Positions 1 through 12,646 of a stretch of 64,000 nucleotides of DNA are shown one piece after another (within the stretch, counting starts at the first letter, position 1; each line of letters opens with the position of its first letter). Both the position numbers and the translations under genes were made by a program. The stretch is taken from contig NC_084793.1 in assembly GCF_963169125.1 (NCBI RefSeq), positions 98,723,071 to 98,787,070 of the forward strand. The letters run 5' to 3'. This DNA comes from Humulus lupulus. Taxonomy: Eukaryota; Streptophyta; Magnoliopsida; Rosales; Cannabaceae. The notes under the pieces are model-generated. The model made no database searches. It was given only the letters and a program-made list of their open reading frames with translations, and was not told the origin of the DNA.

Positions 1-5
1 ATGCA

Positions 6-895
6 CTTGATAAGAAGTAGAAGACTGAAGAAGAAGAAGGTGCCAAGAAATTCCTCATAACGCAATACATGAAATTTAAATTCACTGATGGAAAACCCTT
101 ACTCCCTCAAGCACATGAGCTACAAGTTATTATGAATAAGTTATCTACTCTAAAGATAACATTGCCGAAATCCTTCATTGTGGGTGGGATCATAGCCAAG
201 TTGCCTCCATCTTGGAGAGGCTATAAAAAGAAGATTCTCCATAAGAATGAGGAGATATCTTTTAAGGAGATCCTAAAGCACCTAAGGATTGAAGATGAGT
301 CTCGTTCTAGAGACAAGTGCATGGAAAAGTCCAATGGTGGGACATCCAAGGCCAACGCCATAAAGAAACCCTCTCAATCCAAAGAGAAGGCCCACAAGAA
401 ACCCCAATCAAAGAAGCATACTCATCTAGCCCCTAAGAAGAATGAAGGGCAATTATAAGGTGTGAGAGGCCCTTGTTTTGTTTGTGGCAAGAGTGGTCAC
501 ATGGCTAGAGAATGCAAGATCTGAAAGTCCCACAACCATGGATCCAAGGTCAACACAACCGAAGAGGAGTTGGTTGATACCTTGCATGAGGTGAATGCCA
601 TCCAAGAGAAATTGCAAGGGTGGTGGTACGACACTTGTGCCACCATTCATGTAACTTATGATAGAAAATCTTCAAAACCTTTGAAGAGTCAAATGATGGC
701 CATGAGATCCAAATGGTAATGAGCATAAATCCAAGTTGTTGGGCAATGGGAATGTTGATCTCTACTTCACATCCGGAAAGAAAGTTCTTTTCACCAATGT
801 GTTGTTTGTTCTGGATATGAGTAGGAATCTTCATTGAGATTGGTTGAAGCTACTTCAATGTAATGAGATTAGGATTTACAAGCCTTGAATACTCA
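6..895 (+). pseudogene. Copia gag-protease remnant
   Basis: This is a broken piece of a Ty1/copia polyprotein. One frame reads from about base 6 to 719 through in-frame stops at 456-458 and 522-524. It gives a UBN2-type gag segment (AKKFL near the start, then LPPSWRGYKKK), a basic Lys-rich linker, and a CX2CX4HX4C zinc knuckle at 474-515 (CFVCGKSGH...C). The beginning of the protease follows, where WWYDTCATIH replaces the usual D-S/T-G-A. A frameshift near 719 is needed to continue into protease-like sequence up to about 835. No integrase or RT follows, so the element is truncated. Copia assignment is sure from gag plus knuckle plus protease order; the lineage is not resolved. Confidence 0.8.
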
Positions 896-953
896 TGCAA
901 GTCAAGCTTTCTTGATGAAGATCTTGGAGAAAACTAGTGATCTTGAGAGCTAG

Positions 954-984
<31 letters not shown>

Positions 985-1376
985 AGTGATCAATTCACCA
1001 ACAAACTCAATTGACCCCTTTAAATAGTATAGGTACCCTCATTAGACTCAACCAATGAGATCAAAGCATTTTAATTTTAATTTTGGAGCAAAAACACATT
1101 ATTTTATAGTCCTGTAAGGATCGTCCAGGCTACGAGTTGCTTGCACCAATGCATTGCATCGTCACCATGCAGGCGATGTGTTGCCTGTGTAGTGTTTCAA
1201 GGGACCATCAATGCGTTGCCTCCCAGAGGCGACCCAACGCAGGTCCCACTAACTTGGCGCCCCAAAACATCTCCAAATGCTCCCAAACTTTTTGGGTACT
1301 TTTATATACTCCAAAGAAACACTTTGGACCCAAAATGATGATTTATAGATGCCTATACCAAAATTCAACTCCTACA
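896..1376. other. Noncoding stretch, no gene seen
   Basis: Apart from the GA tract I see no supported gene. Short frames at 1137-1382 have no recognisable domain. The sequence probably belongs to the 3' part of the Copia remnant or to the target of the next LTR. Confidence 0.5.
957..982. repeat. (GA)n microsatellite
   Basis: An uninterrupted GA dinucleotide tract of about 13 units lies between the Copia remnant and the following LTR. Confidence 0.95.
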
Positions 1377-4300
1377 TGTTGACCTTAGTGAAACTATAAC
1401 GTCTCAAATTTGCTAATAAGTCTCAGTGCCTTGATTAGTGTGACAGGAGGACATAATGGGATTTATATGTGGAATTAATTGAACATATGTGTGATTATGT
1501 GGCGTATGTGAATTATATGATAATATGAATAAATATGCATATTTATGTGTATTAAATATGCATGTGGGTATGTTCTTGTTAATAAAGGCATATTTGTAAT
1601 TTTGCCTGTTAAGGGTATGAATGTAATTATATGTGTTATGTGATTGAAACCACATTATTATGTGGATATATTTGCAATATTTGGCTTGAGGCGATCCTAG
1701 TGAGCGAATTAGCAGAAAAATCACAACGGGGTTAAATACCCAGCTCGAGGTGAGCAAAGGGGTATTTTGGGAAAACTTAGAATGTATTCGGGGTTTATCG
1801 GGTAATAGGTAGTTATTTAGTGATTATTTGAGTATGTAGGGATTAATTGGGAAGTTATAGGGCTACTTGAGGATCAGCGGGAAATGTGGCTAATGACTGT
1901 TTTGCCTTTGAGGGCATTGAAGGAAAACTTTAGGATGGGGGGCATTTTGGTCCTTAACTAAGCTTTGGCTGGACTAGACGACCCTAGAAGCTAAGGAAAA
2001 ATAGAAGGAAACACTCAGTTGCTCTCTCTTTCTCTCTCTCTCTCCCACTCTCTCTTTAGCTCTCTCTCCCACTCTCTCTCATAGCTTTGGTTAAGGGCTT
2101 TGGAAAATTGAAGGGAAAGGACTGAGTTTTTTCTCTGAAATTTGAAGTTGTGAACTGAAGGATTGAACCTGGGCTTAGGATCAAGAGATAGTTTGGGGTC
2201 GAAATCACTACTGAGGTAAGCTTTACAACTTGGTTTTTTTTTTTCTATGAATTCTCTGATTAGTTTGGGTTTGGACTGAGTTTTGGTGCTAGCTTTGGGT
2301 GTTGAGTTGGGGTAAGATTTTGGTTGGAGTCTGGGGTAATTATGATGCATATGTTGTGTTGTTGTGAGTTCTAGACTCAATTTTTGGGTTTAGTTATGTT
2401 TAGGGTGAATTCTGATGGGCTTGGCTCGGGGAAAACGCAGAAAGAACGTTGAAAGTTCTGAGTTCGCGGGGTCCCGTCGCGACCCACATGAACTTAGAGG
2501 CCTAGGGGGTTCGCTGAACCACATTAGCGCTACGACGCTAGGTAGATTGTGTCGTGATGCGTGTCTAGGAAATAGACTTAGGATGCTCTCTGACTTGCAG
2601 AGGGTCGCGGCGTTATTGAGGAGCAGCGCGGCTCAAATAGGGAACTTTGTCCAGTTAGGGTTCTTAAGCTCGAGAACTCAAATCTAAAGGCTCGGGAAGG
2701 ATTTACTACCCAGTTTAGTAGTATTCGAGATCCCTTAGGCTAAAAATTTACCTTGAAGCTCGTAAATAATCTAAATTATTGATGGTTATCCATTATTGCG
2801 TTGTGACTAGGTTATACCGCTAGGGCTCGGGGATAGGGATCGTGCTTGGGATTGTCGTACCTTATCCGCTCGAGACTCAAGGTAAGAAAATTACACCCTG
2901 GTTGTGGTCGGGGCTCGGACCCCTATTAATGGATATGACTGTGGTTATAAATGTGATTATTCTATTGGGCATGCTTGTATATGCTGCATCTGTTTATGTA
3001 TTTTGTAATTGATATGTTTGATTATATCTAGTCTGAAAGTCCGACCTGAGGGAGTCGGGGTCGACATCAAGCATGCGGAACGCAGCTCAGCCTAAGAGAG
3101 TCAGGGTCAGGCATAAGATCTGAAAGCTCGGCCTAAGAGAGCCAGACTTGAACGTCACCTAAATAATCAGAAGTGTCATTTGCACTTGTTTAATTTATTG
3201 ATTGTTTACTTGGATTATATGATTGTTTAAGCAGATTATCACCGCTAAGTTCATTGTTTATATTTCGTTGCTTATTGAATCTGTTGATTTAAGTTCTCCT
3301 CCTGAGCCTTGGCTCATGGGTGCTAAGTCAAAGGGAAAGCTGGAGTAGCCATGAGTTTGAGAGCTTTAGGGGCAGCGTGTACATTTGCAGCTGCTCGACC
3401 GCCACGACCAAGGGATCAGCAGGGACTAAAGCAAAACTTAATTTTGCCACTTAGGCCCGCTTACGTTGTAATTATTTTTGAAGAGTTGTAAATGCCTTGT
3501 AAACACTTATTATTTTTGGGATCCCATGTACAGACTCAAACTTTTTAATGAAAACAACCTTTTCGATCTACAATCAAAATCTTTAAACCCTAATCCACTA
3601 ATTGTCCTTAGTTACACATTTATATCCAAATGACTTGATTAGCAAGTTCAACACTATTTAAAATACACAGTATAATGGTCTTAGCTATCCAGGGTGTTAC
3701 AGAAACGGTTATGGTTTTGTGCACCTTTTTATGCATTACCAATTTCACTATGTATTTAACCAATAATAACATGTATGTATACATTAAATCAAACACAATA
3801 AAAGATAGATCCAGATCTAGTATTTCTTGTAGCCTATCAATTGTCCCCACTATCTTTTATTATAATAATGAGCATCCAATCCACAAGATTGCACCAAGAT
3901 CCACTCTGTGATCTTCCAAGCCAATCCTTAATGCACTAGGATGTGTGTAGGCACATGGGATTATATGGACAATATAGACTCTCTTGATGTACTCAACACA
4001 TGACATCAAGAGAGGTTGGAGAATGAGAGAGACTAAGAAAGTGTATCGTTCTTTTTCAGGCTTTTCTAAAAACTGAATAATGTGTCTCTCTGAAAATCAC
4101 GATACATTTTTATTTTATTAACCTAAAATATCTATCAATATACACTCAGACAATAACTAATAAGATTCAAATATAATTATTTAATCAATACTTTAACCAA
4201 ATCAAAATATCTCTTTTAAATAAAATAATTCAAATATAACATTTAAAATTTGAACGATTCAAAATTAAGTCTGTCATAGTGTTGCACGTGTGTGGCACTA

Positions 4301-5645
4301 TGTGTTGCTCCCTTTTTTTATTTATTTAATTAATAAGATAAAATATCTATGCATTAAAATAATATATTATTTCATAAATACATAAATATCAATTAATTCA
4401 AAATTAATTTTATCTTAGAAAATCTAAACAATTTATTATCATATAATAAATTAATATCATAATCTCTTAATATTAATCAATCCAAAGTCAATTAATATTA
4501 TTCTCAACTAATGTAAAAAAAAATTTAAAAAAATATTAGTTAATTTAACTAATTACACATAATTATACATTTACCCTGTAAAATTAATTCCTTACAATTT
4601 TAGTCATTTCTCAATTTATTTTGTCAATACCACTCATACCCTAGATAGTGTTGTATAGAGTTGACTTGGGGACCATGGACCTATGATACTAAGCTCCAAT
4701 AAACTAGACTATTAATTAAACTCTTTAGTTAAATAATCTTATTTATTAATTCTATTTTTACTCCACTATAAATACGGAGTTGAACTCTTCCTTATTATAT
4801 ATTTATAGAATTTTTTCATTCAGTCCATTCATATAATCAATTTATGTAGTTCTATCCTCTAATTATTGGTTCGTTAATTAGAGCATGCCAAAATTATCAT
4901 TTTACCCTTCTAATTACCTTTTCTTCCTTAAGTACTATTAATTAACTGGTGAATAATTAATTTATAATCATATTATAAATTTAAGCTCAATAACTATTCC
5001 ATTCTAGAATTAACCTATAAGGTAACCAATATTCGATCAATTTGGGAAAGCTTGGATTCCAAATCTTGTAAGATAATGTTCCCAGCCATTCGTGATATTG
5101 AATCTCCAAAACAAATGTCACTAGCTTCATTATTCTAAGAGACCTTAACGAGTGAATCAAAAGACCCAACATACATGAACATGAGTTCATGACTACTCAG
5201 GATTTAGATTAGTCTACATATTATTATCATATTGATATAACTTAAATCTTTATGAAAAATAGTATGTTTATAAAGAAATTAATTCATATTGGTCCAATCA
5301 TATATAATCTAATGATAGAAAGTGCCTTCACTAAGATGTCTATATGCATCAGCGATCCGGATGTAGATCACATGTACCACAAAAATACTTAGTGAATTGT
5401 ACTAGCAACTATTCATTAAAGATTCTATACTTTAATATGTTGCTGGTTATTTTATTCATTAGATATGATCTTAATCCTCTCGTATTCATACAAGAGCATA
5501 CTCTCATTAATGAATATTGAATTTTTTTATATTTAAATATTTATTCTATAATAATTCAAACATTCAATTATATAAAAAATAAACTTTTATCTAATTCTAA
5601 AATAAAATATCTTTTACACATGCTTTTAGGATATTAACCCTAACA
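1377..5645 (-). mobile_element. Copia-type long LTR, split by a solo LTR
   Basis: On the minus strand an LTR starts at 5645 (TGTTAGGGTTAATATCC) and runs to 3702. It appears to resume at 1394-1377, ending GGTCAACA, once the solo LTR at 1395-3701 is removed. The sum is about 1.96 kb. It aligns by eye with the plus-strand LTR at 59882-61896, which is 2.0 kb: the same start and the same block around 'ATCCTGAGTA.TCATGAACTC' and 'GATTCACTCGTTAAG'. No matching TSD is visible (1372-1376 CTACA, 5646-5650 AAAAC), so it may be one LTR of a rearranged element. A hairpin lies at 4275-4302. Confidence 0.65.
1395..3701 (+). mobile_element. Solo LTR, gypsy-like family A, copy 1
   Basis: A 2307-bp LTR begins TATAACGTCTC (probably TG changed to TA) and ends GGGTGTTACA. 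It is flanked by perfect 5-bp duplications GAAAC at 1390-1394 and 3702-3706. No internal gag or pol is present, so it is a solo LTR left by LTR-LTR recombination. The 3' third shares boxes with the LTRs at 34262-36659 and 63552-64000 (GAGCC..GGCTCA.GGGTGCTA; GGATCCCATGTACAG; final GTTACA). It holds a TC-rich tract near 2020-2065 and a GC-rich block with GTCGCGACC near 2470. Short frames inside it are not genes. The Ty3/gypsy assignment is inferred from the terminal sequence style only. Confidence 0.85.
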
Positions 5646-6178
5646 AAAACAGTTTATCTGGGCTGTAATATGTAGTTGACACAAAGAGATAGGGGTGTTG
5701 TGTACAATATAGATTCTACAGGATAAGAATACAATGAAAGAAAAAATGTATAATAATCTTCGTTAAAATAGAGAAATTCACCATTCATCACTCGATGGTT
5801 GTATGACACTTGACTTTAATCTTAAAGTAAGTAATGGACTCCTATTTGTACTCTTATGGATTTTGACTTATGAGGTACAGTCTATGAAAGAAAACATAGA
5901 CCTAATTCTTGATACCTTGGAGTCAAAGGAATGCAGGTGGCTAGGAATATACTTTACACATATAGGCTCTGCTCCTTTATTTAATGGAAGTAGATTTATT
6001 ATTCTTTTTAGTATTAATACAATACTTGAGCATAGAGAGCTCAAATTTTGTTGAGAACAGAAATCTTATCTGTAAACAAGTTACCGATATGTTCATTAGA
6101 GTATCAAGGGCAATGACTAACAAATACATAGTTAGAAAGGTTAACATATATTTGATCTAGCTTTAATTATGAAGTGCT
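5646..6178. other. Noncoding, left target flank of Copia-1
   Basis: This AT-rich stretch continues, after removal of Copia-1, into 12647-13724. The 5803-6054 frame has no recognisable domain. Together the two pieces resemble an old Copia-type LTR in plus orientation, but its start is not defined. Confidence 0.4.
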
Positions 6179-6623
6179 TGTTAGAATACTATAATCTGAA
6201 TTTAGCCCTAATTAATTCAAGAGAATCAAACAATAAATAGCCAAAGGTTAGCGGAAGCGTACCGGAGTCCATTGAATCGATTGTACAAGGCTATGATCTT
6301 CCGAATTTGCAGTCAAAACTTTTGAGAACCTTAGTCTCTTGATGATGGGGATTCAAGAGTGAAAAGATACGTACTGCAAATTGGGGACCATTACCTCTTT
6401 ATTAATAACTGACAAATCAGTAACTAATCTTTATTTACTATTTCTAATTTGGCCCCTCATCAAATCAGAAATTGCCTTTATAGTATCCACATATTAAAAT
6501 CATGACAATCATGCCCTTAAGTCATAAACTTTATTCCAAAATAGACCACATAAATTTGACTCATTTATATGATGACCCAACACATTTATATATACAATTG
6601 TGGCCCTAAATAAATTCCCAACA
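6179..6623 (-). repeat. 3' LTR of Copia-1
   Basis: The minus strand starts TGTTGGGAATTTATTTAGGG at 6623 and ends TAACA at 6179. It pairs with 12197-12641. The polypurine tract (minus GGGAGAT, plus 6624-6636) sits directly before it. Confidence 0.95.
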
Positions 6624-6636
6624 ATCTCCCACTGGG
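6624..6636 (-). other. Polypurine tract of Copia-1
   Basis: Minus-strand CCCAGTGGGAGAT lies immediately upstream of the 3' LTR. It is the expected plus-strand DNA primer site for reverse transcription. Confidence 0.85.
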
Positions 6637-7041
6637 CCACATATGTATACATATAAATGTGTTAACCTTATTGAGCTCATAACTTTGCCATCACAACCAT
6701 AAGCATGTGCAATCTCGTCCATTAACTATATCAACATAGGATCAAAGCGATTTTCGTTGTATCAATCACAACTAAACCCATCAATGGTCACATATATCGA
6801 TACAGTTAAATGACATAGATCAATCATGATAATGTGGTATGAAAATTACATGCATGGTGATCTATTCATGTCAATTTTCAATTGGTCCTACTTTACTTTA
6901 TAGAGATCAAAACTTTAGCTTAATGTACAAAGTGAAATAAACTGAATAACATAATTTCTGATCAGAAAAATATCCAATTATACAAGTTTCATGAAACACA
7001 TAAAAAACACAAAGGATAATAAAGACAAACTCCCACTGAAT

Positions 7042-10000
7042 CTAGATATCCTCATACTCTAAAACACCCATACGAGCAGTGTGCTCACGAAAGACCTTGG
7101 GCGACAAACCCTTATTAAGGGGGTCTGCAATCATGGAGTTTGTACCTAAGTGTTCTATACAAATCTGTCCACTTTGTACCCTTTCTTTTACAACAAGGAA
7201 CTTGATGTCAATATGTTTTGACTTTGTCGAGATCCTGTTGTTGTTGGAATACAATACAGCTGACTTATTGTCACAATACAACTTAAGTGGTCTTTCAATT
7301 CCATCCACAATGCGCAGCCCGGCGACAAAGTTTCTCAGCCATATACCATGGTTGGATGCCTCATAACATGCAACAAACTCTGCTGCCATGGTGGATGAAG
7401 CTATGAGTGTTTGTTTTGCACTCCTCCATGATATAGCTCCACCACCTAACAGATATATGTAGCCCGAAGTGGATCTCCTACTATCTTGGCATCCCGCAAA
7501 GTCGGAGTCAGAATATCCAATGATCTCAAAGTGATCTGACCTCCTATATGTGAGCATGTAATCTCTTGTTCTCTTCAAATATCTCATAACCTTTTTGGCT
7601 GCTTTCCAGTGATCGATTCCTGGATTGCTTAAGTATCTGCCTAACACTCCAACAATGTACGCTATATCCGGACGCGTACAAACTTGAGCATACATTAGAC
7701 TCCCAACAGCTGAAGCGTAGGGAATCTTTTGCATTTCTTGAATTTCAAGGCTTGCTTTAGGGCATTGCTTAAGACTAAATTTGTCTCCTTTAACGACAGG
7801 GGTATCACCTGGTCTACAATCTTGCATGCCAAACCTTTTGAGTACTTTATCGATATAGCTCTTTTGTGATAATCCAAGAATACCCCGAGAACGATCTCGA
7901 TGTATTTGAATTCCTAAAACAAAAGAGGCGTCACCAAGATCTTTCATCTCAAAATTTCTTGACAGAAATCTCTTGGTTTCGTGCAACATGCCTATATCAT
8001 TTGTGGCAAGCAGTATGTCATCAACATACAAAACCAGGAAAACATGTTTACTCCCACTGAACTTGTGATACACACAATCATCAACAACATTCATCTCAAA
8101 ACCAAACGAGAGAATCACTTGATGAAATTTGTAGTACCATTGACGGGAAGCTTGTTTGAGCCCATAAATGGATTTGGTCAATTTGCAAACCATCGTCTTT
8201 GGGTCTCCCGACACAAAGTTTTCAGGCTGCATCATATATATTGTTTCATCAATGTTTCCATTGAGAAATGCTGTTTTCACATCCATTTGATGAAGCTCTA
8301 AATTATAATGTGCAACAAGTGCCATGATTGTCCTAAAAGAGTCCTTTGATGAAACTGGAGAAAAGGTCTCCTTAAAGTCAATCCCTTCCTTTTGAGTATA
8401 TCCTTTTGCTACAAGACGAGTTTTATACCTTTCCACATTACCTTTTGAATCCCGTTTTTTCTTAAAAATCCATTTGCAACCAATCAGTTTCTTTCCTTCT
8501 GGTAATGGGACAAGCTCCCAAACTTTATTGTCTTGCATAGACTTATACTCTTCATTCATTGCTTCAATCCAATTTTGAGAGTTAGAACTTTTCACGGCCT
8601 GATGAAAGTTGATTGGGTCATCTTCCATCATTCCATTGTCATCTTCATGTTCTTGGAGAAATATAATATAATCATCTGAAATAGCACTCCTCCTTTCTCT
8701 CGTGGATCTCCTTAATGACACTAGTTCTTGAGGTTGTTGAGTTTGTTCTTCTGGAGCAATTACCTCATTTTCATTTGGGGTTTGTTGAGGTTCCATATTC
8801 ACTTTCTGATCAATGATAGGTGTAGGAACCTGAATATTGTCAAAAGTGATAGCAGAAATTGGGTTTGAATCCAATTCCTCTACAAAAGAAATATCTCTAA
8901 CCTTATTTCTCCCCCCAAACTCAACATCCTCGAAAAATGTTGCAGTACCCGTCTCAAAAATATTTTTAAGTGTGGGATCATAAAACTTATAGCCCCTAGA
9001 TCGCTCAGAATAACCAATAAAGTAGCTGCTCACTGTTTTGTAGTCCAATTTATTTTCATGTGGCCTATAAGGCCTTGCCTCAGCTGGACATCCCCAAATG
9101 TGAAAGTGTTTTAAACTAGGCTTTCAGCTTGTCCAAAGCTCATAAGGTGTTTTTGCAACTGCTTTAGTTGGTACTCTGTTCAGAATGTAAGCTGCTGTCT
9201 TTAATGCTTCTCCCTAGAGAGACTCAGGTAAGGTAGAATGAACAATCATGCTCCTTACCATATCCTTAAGAGTCCTATTGCGTCTTTCAGCTACACCATT
9301 CATGCTAGGTGATCCTGGCATGGTGTACTGTGGGACAATACCGCATTCCTCTAGGAATTTAGCAAACGGTCCTGGACGTTGTTCGCCTGAGCCATCATAT
9401 CTACCGTAGTACTCACCACCACGATTGGATCTGACGTTTTTAATCCTTTTGTTGAGTTGATTCTCAACTTCAGCTTTATAAGCTTTGAACACATCCAGAG
9501 ACTGTGACTTTTCATGAATAAGATATAGGTACCCATAACGTGAGTAATCGTCTATGAATGATATGAAATATTGTTGACCATTCCATGATGCTGTAGGGAA
9601 TGGCCCACAAATATCTGTATGAATCAATTCTAAGACATATGTAGATCTGTTGGCACCTAATCTCTTAGTTTTGGTCTGTTTTCCCTTGATACAATTGACA
9701 CAAACATCAAAGTTTGTGAAGTCAAGAGACTCTAAAATGCCATCAGCCACAAGACGCTCAACTCTACCTTTTGAGATATGACCTAAGCGCTTATGCCATA
9801 ATGAGGCTGAATTTTCCTTATTTAATTTGCGTTTAGTACCACGTGATTCCACATGTAAGGTTTCATTATAGGATGCAATTGTTTCTAGCAAATAAAGGTT
9901 GTCATAAGCATTCAAGTAACCAGTTCCAACAACATTTGAATTTAAAGACAAACTAAATTGATTGTTTCCAAAAGAACAACAATATCCAAATTGGTCCAAT

Positions 10001-10461
10001 AATGAAACAAAAACTAAATTTCGTCTAAAAGATGGTACAATAAAAGTGTCTTTTAAATCCAAATAAAAACCAGTTCCTAATAACAACCTAAAATGCCCAA
10101 TAGCTTCAACTTCTACCGATTGTCCATCGCCCACAAAGATGTGTCTTTCACCATCACTTGGCTTTCGGTAGCTCAGGCAACCCTGCATAGAAACACTTAT
10201 GTGAGTAGTAGCACCAGAATCTATCCACCAAGTGTTTCTAGGTACTAAAGATAAATTAACCTCAGAATAGACCAAAGTAAGAAACATACCTTTCTTTGCA
10301 CGCCATGCGTGATATTTTGTACATTCCTTCTTCACATGTCCAGGCTTGCCACAAAAGAAACAACATGTTGGTTCCTTATGTTGTTTCTTTTGCACTAGAC
10401 CCTTAGCAGCTTCATTTTCATGCTTTCTTTTCTTGCCCTTATCCTTAGAGGCACTGGCCAA
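7042..10461 (-). pseudogene. Copia-1 pol: protease, integrase, RT, RNase H
   Basis: One frame runs 10461 to 7042 with only two stops, TAG at 9214-9216 and TGA at 9124-9126. In order it carries a CCHC knuckle (CFFCGKPGHVKKEC), protease WWIDSGATTHIS, the pre-integrase motif WHKRLGH...CVNC, and integrase catalytic residues D (HTDICGP), D (SNRGGEY) and E (MNGVAERRNR). It then carries RT with QMDVKTAFLNG and the YVDD active site, and RNase H ending KHIDIKFLVV. The polyprotein supplies cDNA synthesis and integration. The first stop lies just after the integrase core, so a translated product would lack RT. The domains are otherwise well conserved, which fits the recent LTR date. Confidence 0.95.
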
Positions 10462-11083
10462 GTGAACACTTCAGTTTTATCTTGCTTCAACCTTTCTTCC
10501 TCTTGTACACAATGAGAAATGAGCTCGTTTAGAGTCCATTTCTCCCTTGGACAGTTATAATTGACTTTGAACTGATTAAAATGTGCAGGAAGCGATATCA
10601 AAACCATAAGAACAAGCAAATCCTCAGAAAGCTCGATCTTAAGTGCCTTAAGTTTTGAAGCAATTTGGTACATTTCCATAATGTACTCTCTAACATTTCC
10701 TCGACCCTTATACTTCATGGACATCAAGGAAGCCAGAAGTGAAGTCATTTCTAGCGAAACGTTTTTCAATTGCATCGAGGAAATCCTTGGCCTTAGTGAT
10801 CTCTTCAGATTCTGTGCCTCCGAAGGCTTCTGGAATGCATTGTTGCATGATCATTAGACTCATGCGATTAGAACGATCCCATCTCTCAAACTCCATCTTT
10901 TCATCAGGAGTGCTTTCTGCAGTAAGAGGTGAAGGTTATTCTTTCCTTAATGCATAGTCTAATTCCATGCAACCAAGGTTTACAAGTAATTTTCCTTTCC
11001 AAGCCTTGAAATTTGTCCCATTAAGCATGGGAATAAAGTTAATGTTGGCAGTTATTGTGGCAGGAGTAGATGAATTAACTGAA
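10395..11083 (-). pseudogene. Copia-1 gag, frameshifted
   Basis: UBN2-type gag is readable on the minus strand in three pieces: NFIPMLNGTNFKAWKGKL from about 11050, FERWDRSNRMSL from about 10896, and YIMEMYQIASKLKAL...LPAHFNQFKVNY from about 10690. A TAA stop lies at 10936-10938. Frameshifts are needed near 10735 and near 10455, where the frame joins the zinc-knuckle/pol frame. Gag would form the virus-like particle; this copy cannot make it intact. The true start codon is uncertain. Confidence 0.85.
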
Positions 11084-11689
11084 TATATAACAAAATAACA
11101 AAAAACAAACTCACATAAGAATCCATATAAAACAATAAAATCAAATAATGGTTAATCTCATCTCAAGATACCAAACACATCATTAATATTAAGTCTTTGG
11201 ATAGTAATATTAACTGTAAGCGGTACTCTTGTTGTAGCGATCAAACATTGACAATAAATTATGTCAAACAATATGCAATCTTTGGACTAACATATTATTC
11301 GCAAAAAAAAATACCTTACAATTGCCACATATTTATCACCACAGGTATGCATAAAATTCGGCCAAATATTAACTCACCTTTGGGTTAATTAATAAATGCA
11401 TGAATTATATACACACTATTATCTTGATATTTTAATTAAATTAATCTACACAAAAGAGATCACTTTGGTGATATTTTGTTTCAATTTATTTAACTAAAAT
11501 ATAAGATATCCTTAATAAATTCCAAAACCAAAATTTGAATTTTACATTGTTGCTGAAAATTATTCCAAAATTAATAAACTGTATATAAGAAATATATACA
11601 GGTAAGTTAATATAAGCAATTACTGGTGAATATAATATTTATCTCCATCGAACACCAAAATATAAACACAAATAACCCACTCGTTAATA

Positions 11690-11860
11690 AACTGTATTTA
11701 AGAAATTAATAAACAATTCCTTATATACAGTTTATAGTATACAGTTTATAGGAATTTCTTATATAAACAATTCCTTATATACAGTTTATAGTATACAGTT
11801 ATAGTATACAGTTTATAGGAATTTCTTATATAAACAATTCCTTATATAAACAAAAAGAAA
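11690..11860. repeat. Tandem duplication in Copia-1 leader
   Basis: A unit containing CAATTCCTTATATACAG and ending GGAATTTCTTATATAAA occurs from about 11714 and again from about 11767. The second copy has an extra internal GTATACAGTTATA. It lies in the untranslated leader between the 5' LTR and gag; the rest of the leader (11084-12182) shows only AT-rich sequence and TA tracts at 11950-11970 and about 12099-12113. Confidence 0.75.
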
Positions 11861-12182
11861 TATAAGCAAACAGGCCATCGAGGGATCAAATATAAGCAAT
11901 CCCAAATTCCTGTATTACGGTATCAATGGGCGAAAACAGACCTAATCCTTATATATATATATATATATATACATTAACGAAACTAAAACAGAAATACAGA
12001 TATGCTAATTCTTATACAATATACATGAAAGTTCATATCTACATAACTTTTGAACAATAGGATTAGAATTAGCACAGAATCGCATGAACTAATAAAATAT
12101 ATATATATATATAAACGATTGCAAAAATTAATTTTATGGAAGACCAATACTACCATATATTCTCAAGAATTAATTCAGGGAT

Positions 12183-12194
12183 GCTCTGGTACCA
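12183..12194 (-). other. Primer-binding site of Copia-1
   Basis: Minus-strand TGGTACCAGAGC lies two bases after the end of the 5' LTR. It resembles the initiator-Met tRNA site TGGTATCAGAGC with one change. Confidence 0.88.
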
Positions 12195-12196
12195 AA

Positions 12197-12641
12197 TGTT
12201 ATAATACTATAATCTGAATTTAGCCCTAATTAATTCAAGAGAATCAAACAATAAATAGCCAAAGGTTAGCGGAAGCGTACCGGAGTCCATTGAATCGATT
12301 GTACAAGGTTATGATCTTCCGAATTTGCAGTCAAAACTTTTGAGAACCTTAGTCTCTTGATGATGGGGATTCAAGAGTGAAAAGATACGTACTGCAAATT
12401 GGGGACCATTACCTCTTTATTAATAACTGACAAATCAGTAACTAATTTTTATTTACTATTTCTAATTTGGCCCCTCATCAAATCATAAATTTCCTTTACA
12501 GTATCCACATATTAAAATCATGACAATCATGCCCTTAAGTCATAAACTTTATTCCAAAATAGACCACATAAATTTGACTAATTTATATGATGACCCAACA
12601 CATTTATATATACAATTGTGGCCCTAAATAAATTCCCAACA
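12197..12641 (-). repeat. 5' LTR of Copia-1
   Basis: A 445-bp LTR, TGTTGGG...TAACA on the minus strand. It differs from the 3' LTR at seven positions by hand count. Confidence 0.95.
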
Positions 12642-12646
12642 GTGCT

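Larger units (their letters stand above)
6179..12641 (-). mobile_element. Complete Ty1/copia retrotransposon (Copia-1)
   Basis: This 6463-bp element is on the minus strand, with identical-length 445-bp LTRs (5' LTR 12197-12641, 3' LTR 6179-6623) and a perfect TSD GTGCT at 6174-6178 and 12642-12646. A primer-binding site abuts the 5' LTR and a polypurine tract abuts the 3' LTR. Domain order on the minus strand is gag, zinc knuckle, protease, integrase, RT, RNase H, which is the Copia order. Seven LTR differences by hand count give about 98.4% identity. With an assumed rate of 1.3e-8 per site per year that would be roughly half a million years. Stops and frameshifts make this copy non-coding as it stands. 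Confidence 0.97.

Noticed and set aside
2015..2380. 121-aa minus frame ending in Arg/Glu repeats
   Set aside because: The repeats come from the TC-rich microsatellite inside the solo LTR; the frame crosses noncoding LTR sequence.
2415..2687. 90-aa plus frame
   Set aside because: It lies inside solo LTR copy 1 in the GC-rich block; no domain.
5646..5650. AAAAC as TSD partner of GAAAC at 3702-3706
   Set aside because: GAAAC is already explained as the exact TSD of the solo LTR; AAAAC is not found at the other LTR end (CTACA at 1372-1376).
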